Positions 8,059-17,109 of a DNA stretch of 64,000 nt are shown here, piece after piece. The notes below the pieces were generated by a model. The model had not been told where the DNA came from. It did not search any database and worked only from the letters and a program-made list of their open reading frames with translations. Source of the stretch: Bacteroidia bacterium. Lineage in GTDB: Bacteria; Bacteroidota; Bacteroidia; Chitinophagales; Chitinophagaceae. The DNA lies in the NCBI GenBank assembly GCA_030426665.1, contig JAUHYD010000008.1, positions 124,001 to 188,000 on the forward strand, read 5' to 3'. A program made the translations under genes and the position numbers. How positions within the stretch are numbered: the stretch's first letter is position 1; each line of letters begins with the position of its first letter.

Positions 8059-9396
8059 ATGAGCTTATCGAACCACCTGAGTGACAGTACTAAAATAACC
8101 CTGAAAGGGCTGCTTGTATGCGTATTAATAATGCTGATGCTGATACCCGGCTGCTTTGTAGCCGATCTTGTAACCGAAAGACAACAACGACAAACGGAAG
8201 TAATTCATGAAATATCCGGAAAGTGGGCAAACGCACAAACCGTGACCGGTCCGGTACTAATGCTCCCATACCGCCATACTATCAACCACAAGGATGGCAC
8301 AACAACTTCCGAAACCAAAATGGCATATATATTGCCCGATGACCTGAAGATAAATGGCAACATTGTACCAAAAGAAAAGAAAAGGAGCCTCTACAATGTA
8401 AAGCTGTACCATGCAGATGTACAACTGTCAGGAAAATTCAAAAAACTACCGTTGAGTACATTGCGGATAAACCCGGAATCTGTTATGTGGGAGGATGCAA
8501 AATTGGTGATTAACGTACAAGACGTAAGAGGCATTGACGAGCAGGTAGTGCTCAACTGGAACGGTGCCAAACAAGAAATGGAAGCGGGCGTACCGGTCAA
8601 TAAAGTATTTACAGAAGGCATCAGCACACCGGTATCTATTAATGCGACCGATCAATATTCCTTCTCTGTCGGGCTGAGCGTTCGTGGCTCCGAACAACTG
8701 TTTTTCTCTCCGCTCGGAAAAACCACCGAAACAGACATACAAGCAAAATGGAAAGACCCTTCGTTTGACGGAAAATTCTTACCCACCACGTCAGACATAG
8801 GCGATGATAAGTTCACAGCCCATTGGAAAATACTGCCACTCGCTCACCAATACCCCCAGTACTGGAAAGATAACAGTCAGGATCTGACCAAGTCAGCGTA
8901 TGGCGTACGTTTGATACAGTCTGTAAACGATTACACACAAACAGACCGCTCTGTCAAATACTCGCTACTTTTTGTAGCACTTACTTTCGGCTTTTTCTTC
9001 TTTCTGGAAATACTGCAAAAGAAAAGAATTCACCCGATACAATACCTTCTGGTGGGCATAGCACTTACTATCTTCTACACGCTGCTATTGTCTATATCAG
9101 AATATGCAGGATTCAGCATCGCTTACCTGATAGCCGCTACTGCAACAATTCTACTCATAGGGTTGTACGTACGAAGCATCTTTAACAGCACTAAAACAGC
9201 AGCAGGATTCACTGCAGTTCTTTCCTCCTTATACGGGTACATCTACATTATAATTCAGTCAGAAGATTATGCACTCCTGTTCGGCAGTATTGGGTTGTTT
9301 GGAATAGTGGCTACGATCATGCACTTCTCTAAAAAGGTTACATGGTACGGACCTGCAAAGGAAGACGTAAACTTTGACCCCGGCACTACAATATAG
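8059..9396 (+). CDS. creD: CreD-family inner membrane protein
   Basis: A protein of 445 residues, the usual size for CreD/Cet. One N-terminal helix (about 14-37, LLVCVLIMLMLIPGCFVADL) is followed by the diagnostic ERQQRQTEVIHEISGKWANAQTVTGPVL region. A large periplasmic domain (about 40-300) comes next, then five or six helices to about residue 430. In enterobacteria CreD is induced by the CreBC system and affects colicin E2 tolerance and envelope integrity. Its molecular activity is not established. Here the control seems different, since a winged-helix gene and a matched operator sit directly upstream and no CreB or CreC is present in the window. The ATG at 8059 follows an A-rich leader, as is usual in this phylum. 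Confidence 0.92.
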   Translation: MSLSNHLSDSTKITLKGLLVCVLIMLMLIPGCFVADLVTERQQRQTEVIHEISGKWANAQTVTGPVLMLPYRHTINHKDGTTTSETKMAYILPDDLKINGNIVPKEKKRSLYNVKLYHADVQLSGKFKKLPLSTLRINPESVMWEDAKLVINVQDVRGIDEQVVLNWNGAKQEMEAGVPVNKVFTEGISTPVSINATDQYSFSVGLSVRGSEQLFFSPLGKTTETDIQAKWKDPSFDGKFLPTTSDIGDDKFTAHWKILPLAHQYPQYWKDNSQDLTKSAYGVRLIQSVNDYTQTDRSVKYSLLFVALTFGFFFFLEILQKKRIHPIQYLLVGIALTIFYTLLLSISEYAGFSIAYLIAATATILLIGLYVRSIFNSTKTAAGFTAVLSSLYGYIYIIIQSEDYALLFGSIGLFGIVATIMHFSKKVTWYGPAKEDVNFDPGTTI

Positions 9397-9568
9397 CTAG
9401 CTGAAAAACTGATAACAGCAAAATAATTGCTGAATTGAGATTTTCGGCACGGTTATTGTGAAGTATTAACAATACAGATACTACGCCTAAACCCTACGAC
9501 AAAGGCACTAAAAAAGTATTCTGATAATAGAACTCATTTATCCCTGTTAACCCCCGTTTACCCTATCA

Positions 9569-9602
9569 ATGCCAAAGCCGACATCGGCTTTGGCATTTTT
9601 TT
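9569..9602 (+). terminator. Rho-independent terminator after creD
   Basis: A 12-bp stem ATGCCAAAGCCG / CGGCTTTGGCAT (9569-9580 with 9585-9596) with an ACAT loop ends in seven T. It lies 172 nt after the creD stop. The rest of the 278-nt gap shows nothing recognisable. Confidence 0.85.
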
Positions 9603-9674
9603 ATGCATTTCCGGATAACAACATCCAATGTTTCTGCTAAGTGTTCGCAATACACATTTCAGTAACTTTATGAA

Positions 9675-11636
9675 ATGGCTATGCTACTTAGAACAATACT
9701 GATGGCTTGTTTGCTGTGCACACTTCCCTGTACTATATGGGCACAGGCTTTAAACGAAATAGCAGAACACGGTTGCAAAGGCAGCATGACGTATATAACT
9801 CCGCAGCAAAAGACAAGTGTGGCAGACCCGGCTGAAGATAATTATGACATTCATCACTTGCGTTTTCAGCTGCGCATGAGCGATACCGATGCCTATATTT
9901 CGGGACATGTGATGACGTCTGCAACTGCCGTAGCCGATATGGATAAGTATGTGTTTGAGCTGGATGACACCTTTGCCATCGACCTTGTTGTAGTGAACGC
10001 ACAGCCGGTATCTTTTTCGTCTGACGGCAACGTACACACCGCTGTACTACCTGCCGCACTACACAAAGGCGAACAATTCAAAACATCGGTGTACTATCAC
10101 GGACATCCAAGGTATGCCGATCAACTTGTAGAACCCGGCCTGAACAATGACCCGGAGCAGGATATTACCTTCTCATTGGTAGAGCCCTACTTTGCACACC
10201 GATGGTGGCCATGTAAGCAATCGCTCACAGATAAGATAGACTCGGTAGACATGTGGATTACAGTACCTACAGGCGTAAAAGTCGGGAGCAATGGAGTGTT
10301 GCAGACCGTAGAGACTACCGGAGGAGGGCAGCGATACAGATGGCAAACAAGATACCCCATCGACTACTACCTCATATCGGTAGCCGTTAGCAGATACGAC
10401 GAATACTCCTACTACATGCACTTCGACGATGGCAGCAATGACTCCATGCTCATCATGAACTATATAAGCCCCGACACACCTAAGAACATTACCAATCTGA
10501 AACCATGGTTAGACTCTACAGCTATTTTAGTGAATTACTTCTCTGACCTGTGGGGCAGGTATCCGTTCTGGAAAGAAAAATACGGACATTGTTACACACC
10601 ATCCTTCGTCAATATGGAACACCAGACCATGACGACCACACGCTTCTCACGGCTCACTGTACTGGCGCACGAGCTGGCACACCAATGGTTCGGCGATTGG
10701 GTAACATGCGGCACCTGGAAAGACATCTGGCTCAACGAGGGTTTTGCCTCCTATGCACAATACCTCTGCTATGAACATTTTGACGGTCATGCGGTTGGCG
10801 ACGACTACCTACGGGCGATACAAAATGATGTCACCAAAGACAACGGAGGCTCTGTGTACTGCTATGACACCACCGACCGGTACCGGATATTTGACTACCG
10901 ACTTACCTACAACAAAGCGGCGTCGGTCATACACATGCTACGGTTTGTTGTCAACGACGACACAAAATTCTTTGGTATGTTGCGTGACTATCTGAATAAG
11001 TATGCCACCGGCACAGCCACAACCGAAGACTTTGAAACAACCATTGAAAGTTATACCGGAATTAACTTACACGACTTCTTTCAGCAATGGATATACAAGG
11101 AAGGGTTTCCCTACCTGACAGCAGGATGGAATCAGGATAAAGGAAAAACGTATATCCGCATTGTACAGGAATCCTCTGCCCCGAACTCTGTTGCCTGGTT
11201 CAAAACACCAATAGAGGTATTGTGCTATTCTCCCGACGGCGATACCACCATCCGTATGGATCTGGAAAACTTAGAAAATGTATACAGCTTTGCCACCAAC
11301 AAAATCATTGATAGTATAGCCATAGACCCCGACAGATGGTTGCTCTATCAGTTAAAAGAACCAACGACAAGAAACTATACACTGAATGAAAACAGCGTAA
11401 GCATTCATGTATTCCCCAACCCTGCTGACAATGAGCTGTATGTCACCTACAAAGGGATGGCAAACGCATCGCTAATACTCTATGACGCAACCGGCAGACA
11501 AGCCCTGAAACAAACTATCGGGACAGGCAACGGAAAGTATGTAGCAGATATATCCCTGCTACCTCCGGGCGTTTACCTTTATCGGATAGCTTCTGAAAAT
11601 GACACGTATACCACGGGGAAGGTAGTGGTAAGGTAG
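9675..11636 (+). CDS. Secreted M1-family aminopeptidase with T9SS sorting domain
   Basis: Zinc metallopeptidase of family M1, 653 residues, exported and probably delivered to the surface or medium. It has a signal peptide (about 1-24, ending IWAQA) and an N-terminal beta domain (about 50-230). The catalytic domain carries HELAH at 332-336 and the third zinc ligand Glu at about 355 (LNEGF), giving the HExxH-18x-E pattern. The exopeptidase motif GxMEN is replaced by VNMEHQ (about 312-317), a form I associate with secreted bacterial M1 members. The last 80 residues form a type A T9SS sorting domain: VFPNPADNEL, then LILYDATGRQ and LPPGVYLYRI. It would trim N-terminal residues from external peptides, which could feed the POT transporters. 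Its stop is 2 nt from the end of convergent queA. Confidence 0.93.
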   Translation: MAMLLRTILMACLLCTLPCTIWAQALNEIAEHGCKGSMTYITPQQKTSVADPAEDNYDIHHLRFQLRMSDTDAYISGHVMTSATAVADMDKYVFELDDTFAIDLVVVNAQPVSFSSDGNVHTAVLPAALHKGEQFKTSVYYHGHPRYADQLVEPGLNNDPEQDITFSLVEPYFAHRWWPCKQSLTDKIDSVDMWITVPTGVKVGSNGVLQTVETTGGGQRYRWQTRYPIDYYLISVAVSRYDEYSYYMHFDDGSNDSMLIMNYISPDTPKNITNLKPWLDSTAILVNYFSDLWGRYPFWKEKYGHCYTPSFVNMEHQTMTTTRFSRLTVLAHELAHQWFGDWVTCGTWKDIWLNEGFASYAQYLCYEHFDGHAVGDDYLRAIQNDVTKDNGGSVYCYDTTDRYRIFDYRLTYNKAASVIHMLRFVVNDDTKFFGMLRDYLNKYATGTATTEDFETTIESYTGINLHDFFQQWIYKEGFPYLTAGWNQDKGKTYIRIVQESSAPNSVAWFKTPIEVLCYSPDGDTTIRMDLENLENVYSFATNKIIDSIAIDPDRWLLYQLKEPTTRNYTLNENSVSIHVFPNPADNELYVTYKGMANASLILYDATGRQALKQTIGTGNGKYVADISLLPPGVYLYRIASENDTYTTGKVVVR

Positions 11637-11637
11637 C

Positions 11638-12855
11638 CTACAGCCACAACAACCCACCATCTCCATAACTCAGAAAGCGGTAATCATTTTGTAAGGCATG
11701 GTCATAAATGTTTCGCCAGTTATCGCCGAGCATGGCTGCTACTAATAGCAGTAGTGTAGATTGTGGTTGATGGAAGTTGGTCACTAATCCTGTCACTACC
11801 CGGAACCGATAACCCGGTGCTATGAGTATTTGTGTGCGTGTTATCAAGCGTTCCATACTGTTTTGCGCCATGTAGTTGTATAGTGCGGTTAGTGCGTCCT
11901 TGGTGCTATGCTGCCTGTCTGTTTCGTAGGGTTCCCATTGCGTCACGCATATCTCATGCAGTGCCGGAGTAATGCCGTTCAGCAGTTGGTTGCCTATCCA
12001 GTAAAGGCTTTCTATTGTGCGCATAGAGGTAGTACCTACCGCGACAATATTTCTGCCATCCGCCTCAATCAGTTGCTGCAGCATGGCTTGTGTTACCTCT
12101 ATCCATTCGGCATGCATATTGTGCCCGTGCATAGTATCGCTCTTAACTGGTATAAATGTACCTGCACCTACATGCAGCGTTACAAACCCCTTCCCGACAC
12201 CCTTTTCTGACAGGTCATTCAACACCTTTTCTGTGAAGTGCAAACCAGCGGTAGGTGCTGCAACACTACCTTCTTCCTTCGCATAGACCGTTTGGTAAGT
12301 AGCCGCATCGCTGCTTTCTGCGTTTCTGTGCAGGTAAGGTGGTAGTGGTACTTTCCCTACATGGTGCAACACTTCCGCAAATGTAAGTGTAGGATCATCC
12401 CACTTCAGGCGGAGCAGGTAAGCACCGTTTTCTTTGTCAGCTATGGCAGCAGACAGCGTAAATGCAGGGCTATCATTTTTCAACTCCAGCACCATGCCGT
12501 TCTTCCACTTAGAGGCACCACCTATCAGGCACTCCCAAAGCACTTCGCCCTTTTGCTGCATGGCAGTTTGTATGTCTGCATACTGTGCATGAGGAGCCAG
12601 ACAAAACACCTCTATCACGCCACCGGTAGGCTTAGTAAAAAATATCCGTGCGTGTACCACCTTTGCCTGATTGAATACCATCAGCGTATCCGCCGGGATA
12701 TGATTGGCTACATTGCGGTATGTATCTTCAGAAATACTGCCGTTCCTGTATATCAACAGCTTCGAAGCATCACGCTCCGTTAAAGGATATTTCGCAATAC
12801 GTTCATCCGGCAGACTATATGTGTAGTCCTCTATACGCAGTTCTCTGGGGTGCAT
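11638..12855 (-). CDS. queA: S-adenosylmethionine:tRNA ribosyltransferase-isomerase
   Basis: QueA transfers and isomerises the ribosyl group of SAM onto preQ1 in tRNA, giving epoxyqueuosine at the wobble base of GUN anticodons. The protein has 405 residues. That is longer than many (about 345-350), as is common for Bacteroidota forms. Conserved stretches include the N-terminal YSLPDERIAKYPLTERDASKLL, then GGVIEVFCL, SVAAPTAGLHFTEKVL, GKGFVTLHVGAGTFIPVK and the C-terminal LVTNFHQPQSTLLLLVAAM. The ATG at 12855 gives the standard N-terminus. It converges on the M1 peptidase gene with only 1 nt between stops, and no other queuosine gene is in the window. Confidence 0.96.
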   Translation of the reverse strand: MHPRELRIEDYTYSLPDERIAKYPLTERDASKLLIYRNGSISEDTYRNVANHIPADTLMVFNQAKVVHARIFFTKPTGGVIEVFCLAPHAQYADIQTAMQQKGEVLWECLIGGASKWKNGMVLELKNDSPAFTLSAAIADKENGAYLLRLKWDDPTLTFAEVLHHVGKVPLPPYLHRNAESSDAATYQTVYAKEEGSVAAPTAGLHFTEKVLNDLSEKGVGKGFVTLHVGAGTFIPVKSDTMHGHNMHAEWIEVTQAMLQQLIEADGRNIVAVGTTSMRTIESLYWIGNQLLNGITPALHEICVTQWEPYETDRQHSTKDALTALYNYMAQNSMERLITRTQILIAPGYRFRVVTGLVTNFHQPQSTLLLLVAAMLGDNWRNIYDHALQNDYRFLSYGDGGLLWL

Positions 12856-12929
12856 GCTTTACGTTCTTTCGTTTGCTCTGTTTATCGCTTTTTCGATAGT
12901 GGCTGTAATATACTTATTCCGCATACATC

Positions 12930-14102
12930 CTACAACCCTATTCCTATACCGAGTGCGCCCATCTCCGCCACATTGAGGTGTGCTTTCAGCGAAGTAAAAA
13001 TAAAAAACTCTTTTATCGGCCCATGCTCTTTCAGAACAGGGTAGTACGCTATGCTCGCTTTCTCATACACATCTTCCTTGTGCAGGTAAGACTTGTTGAG
13101 ATATATACCTGCCTGAAACGATATACCTACGTGCCCCATCATAAACTCATTGCCCACTATTATTGCACTCTTAAACGACAGTTGTTTTTCATGCCCTGTC
13201 TCTAATCGGTTGTCACGCATGAGTGCAAAGAGGTTGGTATGATAGGAATAGTCAATCCCCACAAAAACTTTATTATGACTCCGCCAACGCCTGCTGATAT
13301 AAGCCGTGCCTATGTAAACAGGATAGAGCGGCCCTCCCGGTGTATTGCTCGACACCATAGACATACCATACCTTGCCTGAAACAAATACCGGGATGGCAA
13401 TGGCTTAAGGCTGTCCGCTATTCTATGTGGTCGTGATGTGACGGGAAAGTAGCTTACCCCGGCTGTTATTCCGGTCACGTTTACGCCTAAGTTGGGTTTG
13501 CGCACAGACCCGTTAGAGATATGCGTAATAAAACCGCCCGCCCTGATGTTCCAATGATTATCGATGCGATAACTGAAGTCCGTAATGAACATGATAAAAT
13601 CGTTCAGACTACTGCCAATCGCTACATTTACCGTGTTTACGGGCTCTGCCCTACTGAATTTCCGGGTCACAAACCCGATACCATTTCCGGCTCGCAATGT
13701 CCACTCCACCCGACCTCGCGACACTATCGGGAACGTGATATTAGGATACAGACCGACCACCTTGCCATACACCGAATCAATACCATAGTTGATACCTGTC
13801 ATTGCCACGCCAACCCTGGGGTAATGCCTGCGTTGCTCCCATACTTTCCTGCCATAGGTATGCACAATCAGATTTACATCTATTCCGGTGGTGAGTTTCG
13901 GTATAGGGAGTGTAAACTTTTCTTCGTGCTTAAATACCTTTCCGGCAAGCAGGTGGGTTTCTATGCCTACACCGGCCCATGGCTCGTTATCATTTGTACT
14001 TACCTGTGCCCTCCCCCGGCTACAACAAAACAACAGCACAGCTACTGCCGCTACCATCATTCGACGGCTTGTGGTGCTATATCTGTAGGTATTGCTGGTC
14101 AT
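12930..14102 (-). CDS. PagL-like lipid A 3-O-deacylase (acyloxyacyl hydrolase), outer membrane
   Basis: Predicted outer-membrane beta-barrel enzyme of 390 residues, related to PagL, which removes the 3-O acyl chain of lipid A. A signal sequence is visible (hydrophobic core MMVAAVAVLLFCCS, mature from about RAQVST). The first 215 residues contain the family core: ALTERNATING strands, then GGFITHISNGSVRKPNLGVN. The His and Ser of HISN correspond to the catalytic pair of PagL, and the later Asn/Gly-rich turn is also typical. The remaining part (about 220-390) has further amphipathic strands and is longer than classical PagL (about 150-185 residues), as in many Bacteroidota homologs. Start ATG at 14102. 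It is separated from queA by 74 nt. LPS remodelling is inferred from family membership. Confidence 0.75.
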   Translation of the reverse strand: MTSNTYRYSTTSRRMMVAAVAVLLFCCSRGRAQVSTNDNEPWAGVGIETHLLAGKVFKHEEKFTLPIPKLTTGIDVNLIVHTYGRKVWEQRRHYPRVGVAMTGINYGIDSVYGKVVGLYPNITFPIVSRGRVEWTLRAGNGIGFVTRKFSRAEPVNTVNVAIGSSLNDFIMFITDFSYRIDNHWNIRAGGFITHISNGSVRKPNLGVNVTGITAGVSYFPVTSRPHRIADSLKPLPSRYLFQARYGMSMVSSNTPGGPLYPVYIGTAYISRRWRSHNKVFVGIDYSYHTNLFALMRDNRLETGHEKQLSFKSAIIVGNEFMMGHVGISFQAGIYLNKSYLHKEDVYEKASIAYYPVLKEHGPIKEFFIFTSLKAHLNVAEMGALGIGIGL

Positions 14103-14229
14103 TATGCCCTGCAAAGTAAAACAGAATTCACCGTTACCTCACTATCGGCTGCGGTAGATTATATTGTTTATCTATATGCTGATATGGTCATTCACAACTC
14201 TTGCAACGATTTTCATGGGCAATAATCTG

Positions 14230-14237
14230 TAATTTTG
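14230..14237 (+). promoter_or_regulatory. Putative -7 box (TAATTTTG) of the response regulator gene
   Basis: A perfect TAnnTTTG lies 24 nt before the ATG at 14261. The nearest upstream TTG (14201-14203) is 26 nt away, slightly too far for the usual spacing. Confidence 0.45.
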
Positions 14238-14260
14238 CAACTGAAATAAACAGAATCGGT

Positions 14261-14971
14261 ATGGCTGCCAAACAATACAAAGCATCATTGCTCATAGTGG
14301 AAGATGAAGAAAGTCTCAGGGAAGCGCTGAAACTGAACATGGAGTTGGAAGACTATGAAGTAACGACCGTAGACAATGGTCCGGCAGCTATCAAAGCGGT
14401 TAAGAACGAATATTTTGACCTTATCATCTTAGACATCATGCTGCCGGAGATGGACGGCATTACAGTATGCGAGACCATAAGGATGCAGCACAATGATGTG
14501 CCAATACTGTTCCTGTCTGCCCGCAACAGCAGTGCAGACCGCGTAGAAGGACTCAAAAAAGGCGGCGACGACTACCTTACCAAGCCCTTCAATCTGGAAG
14601 AGCTATTGCTACGGGTAGATAAGCTGGTGACCAAGAACAAGAAAATGAAAGAGCCGCAAACTTTCAGCGATGTATATGAGTTTGCCGGTTGTTCTATAGA
14701 CTTCGGGGCACATGAGTGTATCGATAAAGACAAAAAAACACGCGAACTGAGCAAAAAAGAAGCTGCCTTGCTTCGGTTACTTACCGAGCATGAAGGCGAA
14801 GTGGTTTCGCGTGAGCAGATACTGCAAATTGTATGGGGTTACAACGTGTACCCGACTACACGCACCATCGACAACTTCATCCTGAACTTCAGAAAGTTTT
14901 TCGAAAAAGACAGCAGAAACCCCAGACACTTCCATTCTATAAGAGGCATAGGGTATAAGTTCACGAAGTAG
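14261..14971 (+). CDS. OmpR/PhoB-type response regulator
   Basis: Two-component response regulator of 236 residues. The receiver domain (about 8-125) has the acidic pair E14/D15, phospho-acceptor Asp58 (LIILDIMLPEMDG), the switch Ser in FLSARNS and the conserved Lys in YLTKPFN. The C-terminal winged helix (about 140-236) has LSKKEAALLRLLTEHEGEVVSREQILQIVWG and ends with RGIGYKF, typical of OmpR-class DNA binders. Start: the ATG at 14261 gives MAAKQYKASLLIVEDEE. An upstream in-frame extension to 14201 would run across the promoter box. No kinase gene is adjacent. The TPR-histidine kinase at 25921 is the nearest one and a possible, unproven partner. Confidence 0.93.
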   Translation: MAAKQYKASLLIVEDEESLREALKLNMELEDYEVTTVDNGPAAIKAVKNEYFDLIILDIMLPEMDGITVCETIRMQHNDVPILFLSARNSSADRVEGLKKGGDDYLTKPFNLEELLLRVDKLVTKNKKMKEPQTFSDVYEFAGCSIDFGAHECIDKDKKTRELSKKEAALLRLLTEHEGEVVSREQILQIVWGYNVYPTTRTIDNFILNFRKFFEKDSRNPRHFHSIRGIGYKFTK

Positions 14972-15005
14972 CACAAAATTTGGCAAAACCAACCGGATGA
15001 AACAT

Positions 15006-17033
15006 TTAGGCCGATACGAAATACATCTTCATCATTCCCTTACCCTTAGCTGCCACTTCGCCCCTGTACTCACAGGCAAACGTGTCTTCCACCAATTCGT
15101 AGGTGGTTTGTGAGATGTTGATTTTGCCGGCTTCACTGTTTTGCTCCATGCGTGCTGCCGTGTTTACGGTATCTCCCCATATATCGTAGGCGAATTTCTT
15201 AACGCCGACTATACCGGCTACTACGCTGCCGCTGTGGATACCCACACGCACCTGAAAAGTTTTATCGCCAAGGCGGTTATAGCGGGTTGTCATAAAGTCG
15301 GTTATCTCTTTTGCTGCTTGTATCACATGGGCAGCATGGTCAGGGTCAGGTATGGGGAGTCCTGCCGCTGCCAGATAAGCATCGCCGATGGTTTTTATTT
15401 TTTCAATTTTGTATTTAGATGTTATCTCATCAAACTTTGTGAAGCAGGTATGCATTTCGTCTATAAGTGCTTGTGGGCTCATCTTCTCACTAGCTTGCGT
15501 GAAGTTGACAAAATCTGTAAAGAGTACGGTTGTGTTATCAAAGTGGCGAGCAGCAGTGCTTCCTGTGTCTTTAAGTTCGCTAGCAACCTCAGCGGGCAAG
15601 ATGTTTAGCAGCAGGTCGTCGCTGCGTTTTTTCTCTTTGCCGAGCAACTTATTATTTCTGAACATGAAAAATGAAAATAGCACCAAAACGAGCACACCAC
15701 CCACACCCAAATAGGTATAGTTACGCTGACGTACATAGCGGATAGCAGCTTCTTTTTCTTTATTGGCGTTTACCAGTTTTATGGAGTCTTCGCGTTTGCC
15801 GTATTCATATTGCATTTGCTGCTGAACGATTTTCTTTTCGTTGTTTTTAGAAAAAACAGAATCTTTTATCGCCACATAATGCTGATAACTCGATAATGCA
15901 TGTCGGCTGTCTTTCATTTCCTGATATACTGCAACCTGCGCCCGATAAGCTTCCATAGAAACATCCGGCACACCTATTTCATTGGCAACCTTAACAGCTT
16001 TTTGTAAATATCCTAATGCCGTCGCCAAGCGAGCCGACTTGTCCGAAGGAATCCCGCTTGCGCGGCGATATCGTGATAATCGGGGTTCTATTTCTCTTCT
16101 ATCTGAGCCAAATGGATTTGTCACTGTATCTATGGCAAAAAAGCATTCACCCAGAGCGATCAGGTTACCGGCAACCCCCAGTTGGTCACCTAATGCCGTG
16201 TTGGCAGCTAGCGCCTCTTTGCTATATTCAATAGCAGCTGTATAATTCCGCTGCATGAAATATACCTCACCGATATTGCCGATAGTAGCGGCAACACCAT
16301 TCTCGTTAGCAGTTTCTCGGAAAAGGTCCAGCGATTTTTGGAAATACGCTAAGGATTCATCTAGCTTACCCTCAGATAAATAAACTGCCGCAATATTACC
16401 AGTAACATTCGCAATTTCATTTTTGTCACCGCTTTTTTCGTGAATTCGGAGCGCTCTCTGACAGCTTTCGAGAGCTTTTGTGTATTCTCCAAGATTTAGA
16501 TATACGGTAGATATGTTGGACAAAGCAATTGCAACTCCCCTATCGTATCCCGCTCCTTCATGTATTCTTAGTGCTTTCAAATAATGTTTCAATGCCTTTG
16601 GGTAATCGCTTTGTTGTGCATACGTATTCCCTATCCCATTAAGTATAGTTGCTTCCCGCCGCTTATTGCGATGCTTTCTTTCTATTTGCAACGCCTTGTA
16701 ATAGTTAGCAAGAGCACTGGAATAGTCCGACAGGTTCCTGTAATTTATAGCAATAGTTTTGTATAAACGGGCATTTTTTTTATCCCAATTCAGCTCATCA
16801 GCAAGAGCTAAAGCTTCTTTCCCATATTTGATACCCAATTCAGGGTTGACAGCAGACAGTTTAAATGACAATAGCTGAAGCAAAGAAATTTTGTTGGTAT
16901 CATTTTTCTGCTGTTGCAATGCTCCGGTAAGAGAGTCTATTGCTGCACGCCGACTCACCCTTGCAAATGATGTGGTGCTCGCACCAAACAGAACCAAAAG
17001 AAACAACAAACTGATGCACCTTTTCACCAGCAT
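15006..17033 (-). CDS. TPR-sensor class III adenylate cyclase, copy 1
   Basis: Membrane-bound adenylate cyclase of 675 residues from the ATG at 17033; earlier starts reach 17081. Order: signal or anchor (LISLLFLLVL-like core, about 5-22), six or more TPR units (about 40-400), a helical linker (KKIVQQQMQYEYGKREDS), one membrane helix (GVGGVLVLVLFSFFMF, about 440-457), then the cyclase domain (about 490-672). Metal-binding Asp residues lie in VLFTDFVNF and IKTIGDAY. The Lys in EKIKTIG and the Asp in YDIWGD are the ATP-selecting residues, and VNTAARM supplies the transition-state Asn and Arg. The TPR half is therefore periplasmic and the catalytic half cytoplasmic. The cyclase half is nearly identical to copy 2, while the TPR half is clearly diverged. 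No cAMP-binding protein is in the window. Confidence 0.9.
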   Translation of the reverse strand: MLVKRCISLLFLLVLFGASTTSFARVSRRAAIDSLTGALQQQKNDTNKISLLQLLSFKLSAVNPELGIKYGKEALALADELNWDKKNARLYKTIAINYRNLSDYSSALANYYKALQIERKHRNKRREATILNGIGNTYAQQSDYPKALKHYLKALRIHEGAGYDRGVAIALSNISTVYLNLGEYTKALESCQRALRIHEKSGDKNEIANVTGNIAAVYLSEGKLDESLAYFQKSLDLFRETANENGVAATIGNIGEVYFMQRNYTAAIEYSKEALAANTALGDQLGVAGNLIALGECFFAIDTVTNPFGSDRREIEPRLSRYRRASGIPSDKSARLATALGYLQKAVKVANEIGVPDVSMEAYRAQVAVYQEMKDSRHALSSYQHYVAIKDSVFSKNNEKKIVQQQMQYEYGKREDSIKLVNANKEKEAAIRYVRQRNYTYLGVGGVLVLVLFSFFMFRNNKLLGKEKKRSDDLLLNILPAEVASELKDTGSTAARHFDNTTVLFTDFVNFTQASEKMSPQALIDEMHTCFTKFDEITSKYKIEKIKTIGDAYLAAAGLPIPDPDHAAHVIQAAKEITDFMTTRYNRLGDKTFQVRVGIHSGSVVAGIVGVKKFAYDIWGDTVNTAARMEQNSEAGKINISQTTYELVEDTFACEYRGEVAAKGKGMMKMYFVSA

Positions 17034-17109
17034 AAATATCAGCAACATGTTTTTTACAAATTCAGACACCATATCTGCCATATTTCGTTTTCAACAAACG
17101 TCTTATTCA

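Noticed and set aside
13521-14225. A 234-codon plus-strand frame over the PagL-like gene
   Set aside because: It lies opposite a gene with a signal peptide and HISN motif, has no recognisable domain, and runs through the response-regulator promoter region.
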